Source of the DNA: Solobacterium sp.
Lineage (GTDB): Bacteria; Bacillota_I; Bacilli_A; Erysipelotrichales; Erysipelotrichaceae
Assembly: GCA_017536845.1 (NCBI GenBank)
Contig: JAFWCP010000554.1
Span: 1 to 7,507 of the forward strand
Direction: 5' to 3'
DNA length: 7,507 bases
The notes under the pieces were generated by a model that saw only the letters and a list, made by a program, of their open reading frames with translations, was not told where the DNA came from and made no database searches. Each line of letters opens with the position of its first letter. Within the stretch, counting starts at the first letter, position 1. The translations under genes and the position numbers were made by a program. Below are positions 1-6,527 of this stretch, one piece after another.

Positions 1-1
1 G

Positions 2-1120
2 CTTGCCGTCATGGCGGCTCACTTCGTCCTCGGCCCGATCGGCTGGAAGGTCGGTGAATGGGTATCCGCATTCGTCATGGCCGGCATCTCCGGCAACTTC
101 CGCGTCCTGTTCGGCGCCGTCTTCGGCTTCTTCTATGCACCGCTGGTCATTACCGGCCTGCACCATATGTCCAATGCGATTGACCTGCAGCTGATCAACT
201 CCACCGGCGGCACCATGCTGTGGCCGATGATCGCGCTGTCCAACATCGCCCAAGGCTCTGCTGTTGCCGGCATGTCATGGCTGCAGAAGAAGAACACCAA
301 GGCCCAGGAAGTCAACTATCCGTCCATGATCTCCTGCTGGCTCGGTGTCACCGAACCTGCCATGTTCGGTATCAACCTGAAGTACCAGTGGCCGTTCTAC
401 TGCGCCATGGTCGGTTCCTGCCTTGCTGCAGTCGTCTCGACGGCCTTCGGCGTTACTGCAGCTTCCATCGGCGTCGGCGGTCTGCCCGGCATTATCTCCA
501 TCTTCCCGAAGTTCATGCTCATCTTCGCGATTGCCATGCTCATCGCCCTGGTTGTTCCGTTTGTTCTGACCGTTATCATCGGCAGAGGCAAGATCAACCC
601 GGCAACCGGCAATCTCTATTCCGAAGAAGCAGAGGAAGAGGAAGCAGCGCCTGTCGCTTACACAGCAGAACAGATGAACGAAGAATTCGCGGCTCCGGTC
701 GCCGGCAGAATCATGCCGATTACAGAAGTTGCCGACCAGGTATTCTCCTCCAAGGCAATGGGTGACGGCGTAGCCATCGACCCGACCGACGGCAAGGTAT
801 ATGCACCGTTCTCCGGTGAAATCACCGTCGCATTCCCGACCGGCCATGCCTATGGCCTCAAAGCCGCCAACGGCAGAGAAGTGCTGATCCATATCGGTAT
901 GGATACCGTTGAACTTGACGGCAAGGGCTTCAAGCCTGCTGTCAGGCAGGGTGACATCGTCCGTCAGGGCGACCTGCTTACCGAAGTTGACCTGGATTAC
1001 ATCCGCAAGCAGGGCAAGCCGGTCGTCACACCGATCGTCTTCACCGACGGTGCCAAGGTCTCTTTGAACAAGACCGGCAAAGTCAGCGCGAAAGAAAAGA
1101 ATATCGTAACCCTTGGCTGA
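2..1120 (+). CDS. treP: PTS trehalose-specific transporter, EIIC-EIIA part (5' truncated by window edge)
   Basis: This is the C-terminal part of a membrane permease of the phosphotransferase system that imports trehalose and phosphorylates it to trehalose-6-phosphate. The frame is open from the first bases, so the EIIB domain and the start of EIIC lie outside the window. Up to about position 590 the translation is hydrophobic EIIC, with the motifs GLHHMSNAIDLQL and GVTEPAMFGINLKYQWPF typical of the glucose/sucrose/trehalose class. A Glu-rich linker (about 620-650) leads into a glucose-type EIIA domain (about 690-1110). EIIA shows APVAGRIMPI, the phosphocarrier-site histidine in LIHIGMDTVEL (codon 890-892) and the supporting histidine in PTGHAYGL (845-847). 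Trehalose specificity is inferred mainly from the hydrolase gene 10 nt downstream; sucrose or beta-glucoside permeases share the architecture. Codons are strongly biased to C/G endings, which suggests high expression. Confidence 0.9.
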   Translation, partial: LAVMAAHFVLGPIGWKVGEWVSAFVMAGISGNFRVLFGAVFGFFYAPLVITGLHHMSNAIDLQLINSTGGTMLWPMIALSNIAQGSAVAGMSWLQKKNTKAQEVNYPSMISCWLGVTEPAMFGINLKYQWPFYCAMVGSCLAAVVSTAFGVTAASIGVGGLPGIISIFPKFMLIFAIAMLIALVVPFVLTVIIGRGKINPATGNLYSEEAEEEEAAPVAYTAEQMNEEFAAPVAGRIMPITEVADQVFSSKAMGDGVAIDPTDGKVYAPFSGEITVAFPTGHAYGLKAANGREVLIHIGMDTVELDGKGFKPAVRQGDIVRQGDLLTEVDLDYIRKQGKPVVTPIVFTDGAKVSLNKTGKVSAKEKNIVTLG

Positions 1121-1125
1121 GGAGG
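1119..1125 (+). promoter_or_regulatory. Ribosome binding site of treC
   Basis: GAGGAGG overlaps the permease stop codon (TGA 1118-1120) and lies 5 nt before ATG 1131. It decides the start over the in-frame TTG at 1113, and the placement suggests translational coupling. Confidence 0.8.
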
Positions 1126-1130
1126 TTGTC

Positions 1131-2774
1131 ATGAGCTTCAAGGATAAAGTTGTATACCAGATTTACCCGAAATCCTTCCAGGACTCCGACGGAGACGGAT
1201 GGGGTGATATTCAGGGTGTGATCCGCCGGCTGGACTATCTTGAACAGCTCGGAATCAACTATATCTGGTTCAACCCGATGACGGTATCACCCCAGAAGGA
1301 CAACGGCTATGATGTCGCTGACTACCGTCGCTTCGATCCTCGTTACGGAACGATGGAAGACTTCGAAGAACTGAGCAGGGAAGCCGCTAAGCACGGCATC
1401 GGCATCATGTTCGACATGGTCTTCAATCATACTTCCACCGAACATGAATGGTTCCAGAAAGCCCTTCAGGGTGATGAAACCTATAAGAACTACTACATCT
1501 GGAAGAAGGGGAAGGGACCCGGCGTCCCGCCGAATAACTGGCAGTCCAAGTTCGGCGGCCCGGCGTGGGAATATGTCGAAAAGTTTGACGAATGGTATCT
1601 GCACCTGTTCGATGTCTCCCAGGCCGACCTTGACTGGACCAACCCTGATGTGCGTCGGGAATGCGCGGATATCGTCAATTTCTGGCGTTCCAAAGGCGTG
1701 CACGGCTTCCGCTTCGACGTCATCAACCTGATCTCCAAAAAGAGCTTCGAGGATGACCCGAACAACTACGACGGCCGTCAGTTTTATACCGACGGACCGC
1801 GTGAACACGAATATCTGCATGAGCTCAACCGGGCCAGCTTCGGCCAGGATGAAGACGGCCTGACGGTCGGGGAAATGAGTTCCACAACCCTGGAAAACTG
1901 CGTGCGCTATGCCGGTGAGGATTCCCAGGAACTGAACACCGTCTTCAGCTTCCACCATCTGAAAGTCGACTACAAGAACCAGATGAAGTGGGAACTGCAG
2001 GATGTTGATTTCTTCGCCCTGAAGAGGCTGTTCGACAAATGGCAGGTCGGCATGCAGGATGCCAACGCATGGAATGCGCTGTTCTGGAACTGCCATGACC
2101 AGCCGCGTTCTGTATCACGTTTCGGCTGCGACGGGAAATACCGCCGCGAAAGCGCGAAGATGCTGGCAACCGCCCTGCATATGATGCGCGGTGTCCCGTT
2201 TGTCTACATGGGAGAAGAAATCGGCATGCCGAATGCCTACTTCACCGATATCTCACAGTACCGTGATGTGGAAAGCACGAACATCTACAGCATCCTTCTG
2301 GCCCAGGGCAAGGAAAAAGAGGAGATCCTGCATATCCTGCAGGAACGCTCCCGTGACAATGCCCGTACGCCGATGCCCTGGACTGCAGGCGAAAATGCCG
2401 GCTTCACCACCGGTGAGCCCTGGCTGCCCATTGCTGAAAGCTACAGGGAAGTCAACGTGGAAGATGAGGTTGCCTGTGAAGACAGCATCTTCAAGACATA
2501 CCAGGCGCTGATTAAGATGCGCAAGACCATGCCGCTCGTGCAGGATGGCAGGTATATTCCGCAGATGCAGGAACATGACCGTGTCTTTGCCTACAAGCGT
2601 GTGCTTGGCGATGAGGAACTCCTTGTCATCAACAACTTCTACGCCGATGAAACAGAAGTGACAATCGATCCGGCCGGATACGAAGTCATTCTGTCCAACT
2701 ACAAGGATACTGTTCCATCAGCGGATATGAAGCTGCGTCCATACGAATCCTTCGTCCTTTACAAAAAGAACTGA
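1131..2774 (+). CDS. treC: Trehalose-6-phosphate hydrolase (GH13 alpha-glucosidase family)
   Basis: This cytoplasmic enzyme splits trehalose-6-phosphate into glucose and glucose-6-phosphate. The 547-residue protein matches the usual 550-560 length. It starts VYQIYPKSFQDSDGDGWGDIQG, the classic GH13 oligoglucosidase N-terminus. Visible motifs are region I DMVFNH (95-100), the nucleophile Asp196 in GFRFDVIN, the acid/base Glu248 in TVGEMSS, and the transition-state Asp323 in HDQPR, followed by a beta-rich C-terminal domain ending LRPYESFVLYKKN. The ATG at 1131 was chosen because GGAGG (1121-1125) sits 5 nt before it and directly follows the permease stop; a TTG at 1113 would overlap the permease. 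It is co-transcribed with the permease. One oddity is that the usual Asn of NHDQPR is Cys321 here (WNCHDQPR). Oligo-1,6-glucosidase or dextran glucosidase is the alternative call, but the PTS partner and the overall sequence favour the trehalose enzyme. Confidence 0.92.
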   Translation: MSFKDKVVYQIYPKSFQDSDGDGWGDIQGVIRRLDYLEQLGINYIWFNPMTVSPQKDNGYDVADYRRFDPRYGTMEDFEELSREAAKHGIGIMFDMVFNHTSTEHEWFQKALQGDETYKNYYIWKKGKGPGVPPNNWQSKFGGPAWEYVEKFDEWYLHLFDVSQADLDWTNPDVRRECADIVNFWRSKGVHGFRFDVINLISKKSFEDDPNNYDGRQFYTDGPREHEYLHELNRASFGQDEDGLTVGEMSSTTLENCVRYAGEDSQELNTVFSFHHLKVDYKNQMKWELQDVDFFALKRLFDKWQVGMQDANAWNALFWNCHDQPRSVSRFGCDGKYRRESAKMLATALHMMRGVPFVYMGEEIGMPNAYFTDISQYRDVESTNIYSILLAQGKEKEEILHILQERSRDNARTPMPWTAGENAGFTTGEPWLPIAESYREVNVEDEVACEDSIFKTYQALIKMRKTMPLVQDGRYIPQMQEHDRVFAYKRVLGDEELLVINNFYADETEVTIDPAGYEVILSNYKDTVPSADMKLRPYESFVLYKKN

Positions 2775-2783
2775 TTCTGCATG

Positions 2784-2820
2784 AAAAGGCAGGTGCCCAG
2801 AGGGAAGGCACCTGTCTTTT
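2784..2820 (+). terminator. Intrinsic terminator of the trehalose operon, possibly bidirectional
   Basis: A 14-bp stem pairs 2784-2797 with 2807-2820 (one G-U pair), with a 9-nt loop. The core is GGCAGGTGCC against GGCACCTGTC. The 3' arm ends in TTTT and the 5' arm starts with AAAA, so it can work in both directions. It lies 10 nt after the treC stop and separates it from the convergent AraC-type gene. Confidence 0.85.
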
Positions 2821-2839
2821 CGTCTGTCCTTTCAGCCAC

Positions 2840-2862
2840 TGAAAAAGACAGCCTGCAGGCTG
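2840..2862 (-). terminator. Intrinsic terminator of the AraC-type gene
   Basis: On the - strand, 4 nt after the TGA of the AraC-type frame, CAGCC-TGCA-GGCTG forms a short GC-rich hairpin (2862-2849 on the + numbering). It is followed by TCTTTTTC (A-run at 2842-2846 on +). The stem is only 5 bp, but the T-run and position fit. An alternative pairing is ACAGC/GCTGT around a larger loop. Confidence 0.5.
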
Positions 2863-2866
2863 CTGT

Positions 2867-3733
2867 TCAGATCTTTTCAGGGGCACAGATCCGGTGCTTT
2901 TTCCTGTACCTGGCCGGCGTTTCACCGGTTTCCTTCTGGAAAACAAGTGTAAAGTGGCTCTGGTCGCAGAAGCGCAGAAGGGCGGCGATCTCGGGGATGC
3001 CGGTATCCCCCGCAGCCAGCAGATGCCTGGCGGCGCGGATTCTTTCCTGCATCAGGAAGCAGCGCATGGTCATGCCGGTTTTTTCCCTGAACAGCCGGCT
3101 CAGGTGATACAGGCTGATGCCGACGGCATCGGCAACATCTTCCATCCGGATTTTCTGGGTCAGATGGGCAGAAATATAATGCTTTGCATCTTCAACATGC
3201 TCATTGCCGCTGTTCTGAGATACTGCCGAAACAACCATTTCACCCAGACGCAGCGTTGTCGTGCGGACAATTGCGGTGATCTCTGAGACATCATGGATCC
3301 GGCTCAGCCTGCGCAGTGCTTCATCCGCGGCGGCATTCGCGTCGGGCGGATAGACGCCGCCTTCAATGGCGGCAATCATGAAGGTATTCACCAGGCTTAC
3401 GGCCAGGTATTCCATCTGCCTGCGCTGATCCTTTGTGATCCGGCCGGCGTGATCAATGTCGATGCCTATGGCCGGGCCGTCACAAAGATGACGGAAGATC
3501 TGCATGCACGTGGGGCAAGGATGGTCATGCAGACGATTACGCCAAGGCTTGGCGTATCCCTGAAAATGGGCCTCTACACAAGGGAAAAGGAAGAAATCCG
3601 AAGGCAGATGAATGACTGGATCCGCAGTGCCGGCATATTCGATTACCTCTTTGACGCCGAAGCAGCGGTGGGTCAGGAAAGGGCAGACGGTCTTTATTAC
3701 CGGGAAGGCCTGCACCAGGGGGACCATCTCCAT
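2867..3733 (-). CDS. AraC-family transcriptional regulator, N-terminally truncated (probable pseudogene)
   Basis: The frame is open for 288 codons, but only about 3450 down to 2867 resembles a regulator. Residues about 181-280 form a complete AraC/XylS DNA-binding domain: MEDVADAVGISLYHLSRLF is the first helix-turn-helix (about 197-215) and IPEIAALLRFCDQSHFTLVF with TGETPARYRKKHR the second plus family signature. Residues about 98-170 (DQRRQMEYLAVSLV, AIEGGVYP) look like the helical linker of larger clostridial AraC regulators. Residues 1-95, by contrast, are the reverse complement of an SGNH-hydrolase gene and read as nonsense, so the sensor domain is missing. Translation could start inside, for example at Met107 (3415), but no good RBS is seen. 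I infer a deletion derivative. A protein consisting of the DNA-binding domain alone cannot be excluded. Its former targets are unknown. Confidence 0.7.
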   Translation of the reverse strand: MEMVPLVQAFPVIKTVCPFLTHRCFGVKEVIEYAGTADPVIHLPSDFFLFPCVEAHFQGYAKPWRNRLHDHPCPTCMQIFRHLCDGPAIGIDIDHAGRITKDQRRQMEYLAVSLVNTFMIAAIEGGVYPPDANAAADEALRRLSRIHDVSEITAIVRTTTLRLGEMVVSAVSQNSGNEHVEDAKHYISAHLTQKIRMEDVADAVGISLYHLSRLFREKTGMTMRCFLMQERIRAARHLLAAGDTGIPEIAALLRFCDQSHFTLVFQKETGETPARYRKKHRICAPEKI

Positions 3734-3808
3734 CCCAATGCACAGGGCGGCCGGATTCTGGCAGATGCCTTTGACCTGGCAAAGCTGACCGGCAGATCCG
3801 GGGCCTGA
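3452..3808 (+). pseudogene. SGNH/GDSL hydrolase, C-terminal remnant
   Basis: The frame ending at TGA 3806-3808 reads like the last ~118 residues of a GDSL-type esterase. A helix with TKMTEDLHARGARMVMQTITPR is followed by REKEEIRRQMNDWIR, then FDYLFDAEAAV, and finally GDHLHPNAQGGRILADAFDLAKL. This last segment carries the family's Asp-x-x-His block (Asp codon 3722-3724, His codon 3731-3733). The N-terminal GDS block with the serine nucleophile and the Gly and Asn oxyanion blocks are absent. Upstream, the same frame runs back to 3293 but is antisense to the AraC-type gene, so that part is not hydrolase. No RBS or start serves the remnant. It cannot be an active hydrolase. The substrate of the parent enzyme (often acetylated sugars) is not deducible. 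Confidence 0.7.
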
Positions 3809-4028
3809 TTCAGGATAATTTCCTGCCTGACCGTTTCACTGTTTCCGGCCTGTTCAAAAATGTATTTACGCATGACAGCGCGGGTGATTCCTGTGCTGTT
3901 TTATAGCCTTCTCAGGCAAAGATGATCGAGTATTTCCCGAAAGCGAACCCGCTTCCATGCCGACATTGTCAGGAAATTTTCCGTGTGCTGAGATTTTTTC
4001 TTTCATATGAAGACGATCACCGGTATGA
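3809..4028. other. Non-coding stretch after the hydrolase remnant
   Basis: No gene with a start, RBS and plausible protein is seen on either strand. The right end (about 3990-4070) is clearly more AT-rich than its surroundings and may contain the promoter of the thiaminase gene. No TPP riboswitch-like pattern (CTGAGA followed by a distal ACCTGATCTGG-type segment) was recognised. Confidence 0.5.
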
Positions 4029-4031
4029 TTA

Positions 4032-4040
4032 TGTTATAAG
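4032..4040 (+). promoter_or_regulatory. Candidate extended -10 promoter for the thiaminase gene
   Basis: TGT-TATAAG fits an extended -10 element (TGn plus TATAAT with one mismatch) in an AT-rich stretch. The -35 position (about 4012-4017, GACGAT) is poor. An overlapping TATGAT at 4024-4029 with TTTCAT at 4001-4006 is an alternative. Transcription from here would give a leader of about 145 nt before the thiaminase start. Confidence 0.35.
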
Positions 4041-4085
4041 CTATATCTTAACTCAGGACATTTTTATGGCGGCATTCCTGCCGGA

Positions 4086-4193
4086 ATGAAGGCCAGGATG
4101 TTTATGCCGGCAGGGCATCCCGAAAAGGTTCCGAAGGTTTATTCAGATCCTGAGAGGATATCTGAGGCTGTAAGAAAGGCGGTTGGGTTATGA
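4086..4193 (+). CDS. Small ORF (35 aa) overlapping the thiaminase start; possible gene remnant
   Basis: A frame open from 4029 ends at TGA 4191-4193, overlapping the thiaminase ATG (4190) as ATGA, the usual sign of coupled genes. From ATG 4086 it encodes 35 residues: MKARMFMPAGHPEK, then a segment ending DPERISEAVRKAVGL that looks like a C-terminal amphipathic helix. Upstream in the same frame, NSGHFYGGIPAG also reads like protein, but there is no start codon and no clear RBS before 4086. I do not recognise the family. It may be the tail of a deleted gene that once preceded thiaminase, a short leader ORF, or chance. Confidence 0.3.
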   Translation: MKARMFMPAGHPEKVPKVYSDPERISEAVRKAVGL

Positions 4194-5398
4194 AAAAGAA
4201 GGTCATGAAAAGGGCTGCGGGAATCTTTCTCTGTGCGGTTCTGATCATCGCAGCACTGCAGCTGAAAGAATGCGGCAGCAGGAAATCTTCCGATCCGGAA
4301 ACAATGAATGTTGCTCTGTTTCCCTATGTACCGGATATTGAAAGCTTTGAAGCAGCCATACAGAAAAATTGGCAGGAAATCCATCCTCAGACAGCGCCGA
4401 ATTTCATCTGTTGGGACTGCTACGAAAACGATCCGGGAAAAGATCTGGATGTCTTTGTTTTTGACGCCATTTTCCTTTCCCATTATATTGATGCCGGATA
4501 CCTTCTTCCGATTCCACAGGAAAAGCTGGAACATGCTGAAGATTTCCTGCCCTTTGCCATGGAAGGTCTGTCCCGGGATGGCGTCGTGTATGCCTTGCCG
4601 CAGCTGCTGTGCACTCAGATCCTGTACACAAGGAAAGAGGATACGGCATTGTCGGAAGCTGACAGTCTTGCGGATCTCTACGATGTCATCGGGGACAGGG
4701 AGGAAAAGACGGAAATCTATGGCGAAAATGAAGGGCTGCTGGTTGACATGACCTCAGGCATCATGACCATCAGCATGTATCTGGATGCGCTTTGCGATAT
4801 CAGCCGGGAATACAGCACATATGAAACCCTGCCGGATCCGGACGATATTTCCGATGAAGCGCTGGAGGCTGTCAGGCAGCTTGTCAGGATAGGCGGCATA
4901 GAGCAGCTTCAGTATGATACCGGAGATGAATACTATCTGCGTGCGCAGTGGTTTGCGGACGGAAAAGGCAGGGCGTATATCGACTATACAGAGGCGATGT
5001 CCGTCATGCCCGAAATGGCTGACGACGTGGTCCTGCGTCCGTTCTCCTTTGTTGAGGATGAGAATATCCCTCTGATGTACTGTGATGGGGCCGGCATCCT
5101 TTCCTCGATTGAAGAAGACAGGAAGGATCTGGCCATTGACCTTCTGAATATCATCACGAACAGCCAGGTCATGGAAGAAGCGATTGCGGCCAATGACAGC
5201 CCGCAGTATCTGCTGCCGGCAAGGTTCAGCGTGTATGAAAGCCTGGCCGCACAGTTTCCTGTCTGCAGCAGACTGGAAGAGATTGCTTCCGATCCGGACA
5301 ACCGGGTTTACCGGATCGGAAAGGACGCCCGGGAATACCTGTCTGAGGCAAAGACGGTGCTGCCGGATCTGCTGTTTGAAGAATCCTTCGCTCCGTAA
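4190..5398 (+). CDS. Thiaminase I (thiamine pyridinylase), exported
   Basis: This enzyme cleaves thiamine by replacing the thiazole with another nucleophile (EC 2.5.1.2). The 402-residue protein closely resembles, from memory, the Paenibacillus thiaminolyticus enzyme: NVALFPYVPDIESFEAAI, then DLDVFVFDAIFLSHYIDAGYLLP, PQLLCTQILYTRK, SMYLDAL, and PQYLLPARFSVYESL. The catalytic cysteine is Cys141 (codon 4610-4612). The likely base is Glu268 in RAYIDYTEAM; the 127-residue spacing agrees with the reported Cys113/Glu241 pair. Asp299 (IPLMYCDG) is also kept. The fold is that of periplasmic binding proteins. The N-terminus (MKKKVMKRAAG plus a hydrophobic stretch to about 25) is an export signal. Cys28 follows LKE, which is not a canonical lipobox, so lipid anchoring is uncertain. 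The RBS is AAAGGCGG, 7 nt before ATG. No thiamine or bacimethrin genes are adjacent. The gene appears intact. Confidence 0.92.
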   Translation: MKKKVMKRAAGIFLCAVLIIAALQLKECGSRKSSDPETMNVALFPYVPDIESFEAAIQKNWQEIHPQTAPNFICWDCYENDPGKDLDVFVFDAIFLSHYIDAGYLLPIPQEKLEHAEDFLPFAMEGLSRDGVVYALPQLLCTQILYTRKEDTALSEADSLADLYDVIGDREEKTEIYGENEGLLVDMTSGIMTISMYLDALCDISREYSTYETLPDPDDISDEALEAVRQLVRIGGIEQLQYDTGDEYYLRAQWFADGKGRAYIDYTEAMSVMPEMADDVVLRPFSFVEDENIPLMYCDGAGILSSIEEDRKDLAIDLLNIITNSQVMEEAIAANDSPQYLLPARFSVYESLAAQFPVCSRLEEIASDPDNRVYRIGKDAREYLSEAKTVLPDLLFEESFAP

Positions 5399-5433
5399 GG
5401 TGATTCAGGATTCAGCAGCCGCGAATAGAAGAA

Positions 5434-5452
5434 CCGGTGCATCAGACACCGG
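5434..5452 (+). other. Hairpin between thiaminase and acetyltransferase genes
   Basis: CCGGTG (5434-5439) pairs perfectly with CACCGG (5447-5452) around a 7-nt loop, without a T-run. A second small hairpin, GATCT-CTC-AGATC (5470-5482), ends immediately before the RBS of the next gene. They could attenuate readthrough or affect translation of the downstream gene. This is structural inference only. Confidence 0.3.
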
Positions 5453-5499
5453 GTATGATGGAATGCCAAGATCTCTCAGATCAAAAGGAGAATGAATAC

Positions 5500-5946
5500 A
5501 TGCTTGTTTACAGCAACAGCCTTACAGTGAAAGACTATTGTGGATTGCGATCCTCAGTCGGCTGGGCATCTCTTGTCGAAGAACAGGCGGAAGCCTGTCT
5601 GGAACACTCTGATTTTGTCTTCGCCTGCAAGGACGACAGCCAGGTGATCGGCTGTGCCCGTGTCTTCTGGGATAAAGGGTATATTGCCTATCTGGCCGAT
5701 GTGATCGTGAAACCGGCCTATCAGGGACGGGGAATCGGAAAACGGCTTGTCAGCGAGTGCATCAGTTATGTGGACGCACAGCTGAAAGAAGGCTGGAAAA
5801 TCAAAATCATTCTCGTCTCCGCAAAAGGCAGGGAAAGCTTTTACGAGCAGTTTGGATTTGTTTCACGCCCAAATGAGAAAGAAGGCAATGGCATGAACAT
5901 GTGGCGGCAGGCACAGACACCGGCCTGCATGCTGCCGGAACCATGA
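5500..5946 (+). CDS. GNAT-family N-acetyltransferase
   Basis: A 148-residue cytoplasmic protein of the acetyl-CoA-dependent GNAT fold. The acetyl-CoA-binding motif A is clear: YLADVIVKPAYQGRGIGKRLV (64-83), with the Q-G-R-G-I-G pyrophosphate loop at 75-80. The C-terminal signature GRESFYEQFGFVSRPNEKEGNGM (110-132) is typical of small clostridial acetyltransferases. The ATG at 5500 was chosen for AAAAGGAG (5483-5490) with a 9-nt spacer; the frame is open further upstream but has no comparable RBS. It follows thiaminase by 101 nt on the same strand, so it may share a transcript, though intervening hairpins and its own strong RBS allow independent control. The acceptor substrate cannot be told from sequence, and no functional link to thiaminase is evident. 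Confidence 0.88.
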   Translation: MLVYSNSLTVKDYCGLRSSVGWASLVEEQAEACLEHSDFVFACKDDSQVIGCARVFWDKGYIAYLADVIVKPAYQGRGIGKRLVSECISYVDAQLKEGWKIKIILVSAKGRESFYEQFGFVSRPNEKEGNGMNMWRQAQTPACMLPEP

Positions 5947-5957
5947 CGCTTCCGGCA
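5933..5957 (+). other. GC-rich hairpin spanning the acetyltransferase stop codon
   Basis: TGCCGGAA (5933-5940) pairs perfectly with TTCCGGCA (5950-5957), loop 9 nt, with the stop TGA (5944-5946) in the loop. There is no T-run after it, so it is not a standard intrinsic terminator. It may be a weak terminator, a 3'-end stabiliser, or chance. Confidence 0.4.
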
Positions 5958-6327
5958 ATCTGCGGCATATGATGAAAGCCTGTGCATCAATGCCCGTATG
6001 GCTCATGGGTGCCGTATCCTTCGAAAGGGAAGCCTGGTCATTTCCCGGCTTTGCCGAAGGGTACGAGATACCCTTGTACAATGGCTTGAGGACGAAGATG
6101 GCTGATCAGCATCACAATAATGTATTGATCAGGGAACTGCTTATTCCGAATCAGCAGGCAATCTGATAGAATTCTTTCATAAAGAACGGCAGCCCGGATG
6201 AAATATCGAGGTTTTCTGAGTCAGGCGGGTGCATTCGGCTGTCTGAACGTCATTGCCAATCATGCCGAAGGGCTGGCCGTTGGCGGGAATGAATGCTCAC
6301 TGCCGCAGGAAACACTGAAGAAATCTG
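5958..6327. other. Intergenic region without a supported gene
   Basis: Open frames here (65 codons from 5969, and an in-frame upstream extension of the next gene from 6198) lack ribosome binding sites and recognisable protein character. Visible structures are a hairpin AAGGGTA-CGAGA-TACCCTT (6057-6075, 7-bp stem, no T-run) and a possible promoter, TTCCGA (6144-6149) with 17 nt to TAGAAT (6167-6172). The promoter match is only moderate. Confidence 0.4.
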
Positions 6328-6330
6328 CTT

Positions 6331-6353
6331 ACTGCCTTCATGATGAAGGCAGT
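6331..6353. repeat. 23-nt palindrome with 11-bp arms
   Basis: ACTGCCTTCAT (6331-6341) and ATGAAGGCAGT (6343-6353) are perfect inverted copies around a single G. As RNA it would form a 10-bp stem with a TGA triloop. No T-run follows on either strand, so a terminator is unlikely. It lies about 175 nt before the next gene's start and may be an operator or a leader-RNA element. Confidence 0.65.
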
Positions 6354-6527
6354 GCCGGCCGCTATGAGCATCAGGTGAATGAAGACCGGCAGTATATGAA
6401 GCCTGATCAGGACTGCCGGCTGTTCGAAATGGCCGGTCAGAAGAGAGATGTGTATGCAGAATCAGAATCCGCCTGCCAGCGGATGGAAACCGCAGATATC
6501 TGCAAATCGCATTCACAGGAGAAGGAT

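Noticed and set aside
1113..1130. Upstream in-frame TTG start for treC
   Set aside because: It would overlap the permease; the ATG at 1131 has an ideally placed GGAGG and gives the family's normal N-terminus.
275..1141. 288-codon open frame on the - strand
   Set aside because: It is antisense to the PTS permease, its protein has no recognisable family, and the + frame is unambiguous. Strong codon bias of the tre genes opens such shadows.
1287..2096. 269-codon open frame on the - strand
   Set aside because: It is antisense to treC and explained by codon bias; no RBS or family resemblance.
2894..3286. 130-codon + strand frame
   Set aside because: It is the antisense of the AraC DNA-binding domain, whose motifs on the - strand are clear.
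4141..4193. Possible TPP riboswitch ahead of thiaminase
   Set aside because: CTGAGA occurs at 4150-4155, but the other conserved riboswitch segments and spacing are not seen; the stretch also reads as an open frame.
4139..4534. 131-codon - strand frame over the thiaminase start
   Set aside because: It is a shadow of the thiaminase gene; no RBS or family resemblance.
3806..5411. TGATTCAGGAT occurs at both 3806-3816 and 5401-5411
   Set aside because: An 11-bp direct match over 1.6 kb flanking the thiaminase region is suggestive of recombination ends, but it is short, partly overlaps a stop codon at one copy, and no mobile-element features accompany it.
5969..6166. 65-codon + strand frame after GNAT
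   Set aside because: No ribosome binding site, no recognisable protein features, and a hairpin within it; kept as intergenic.
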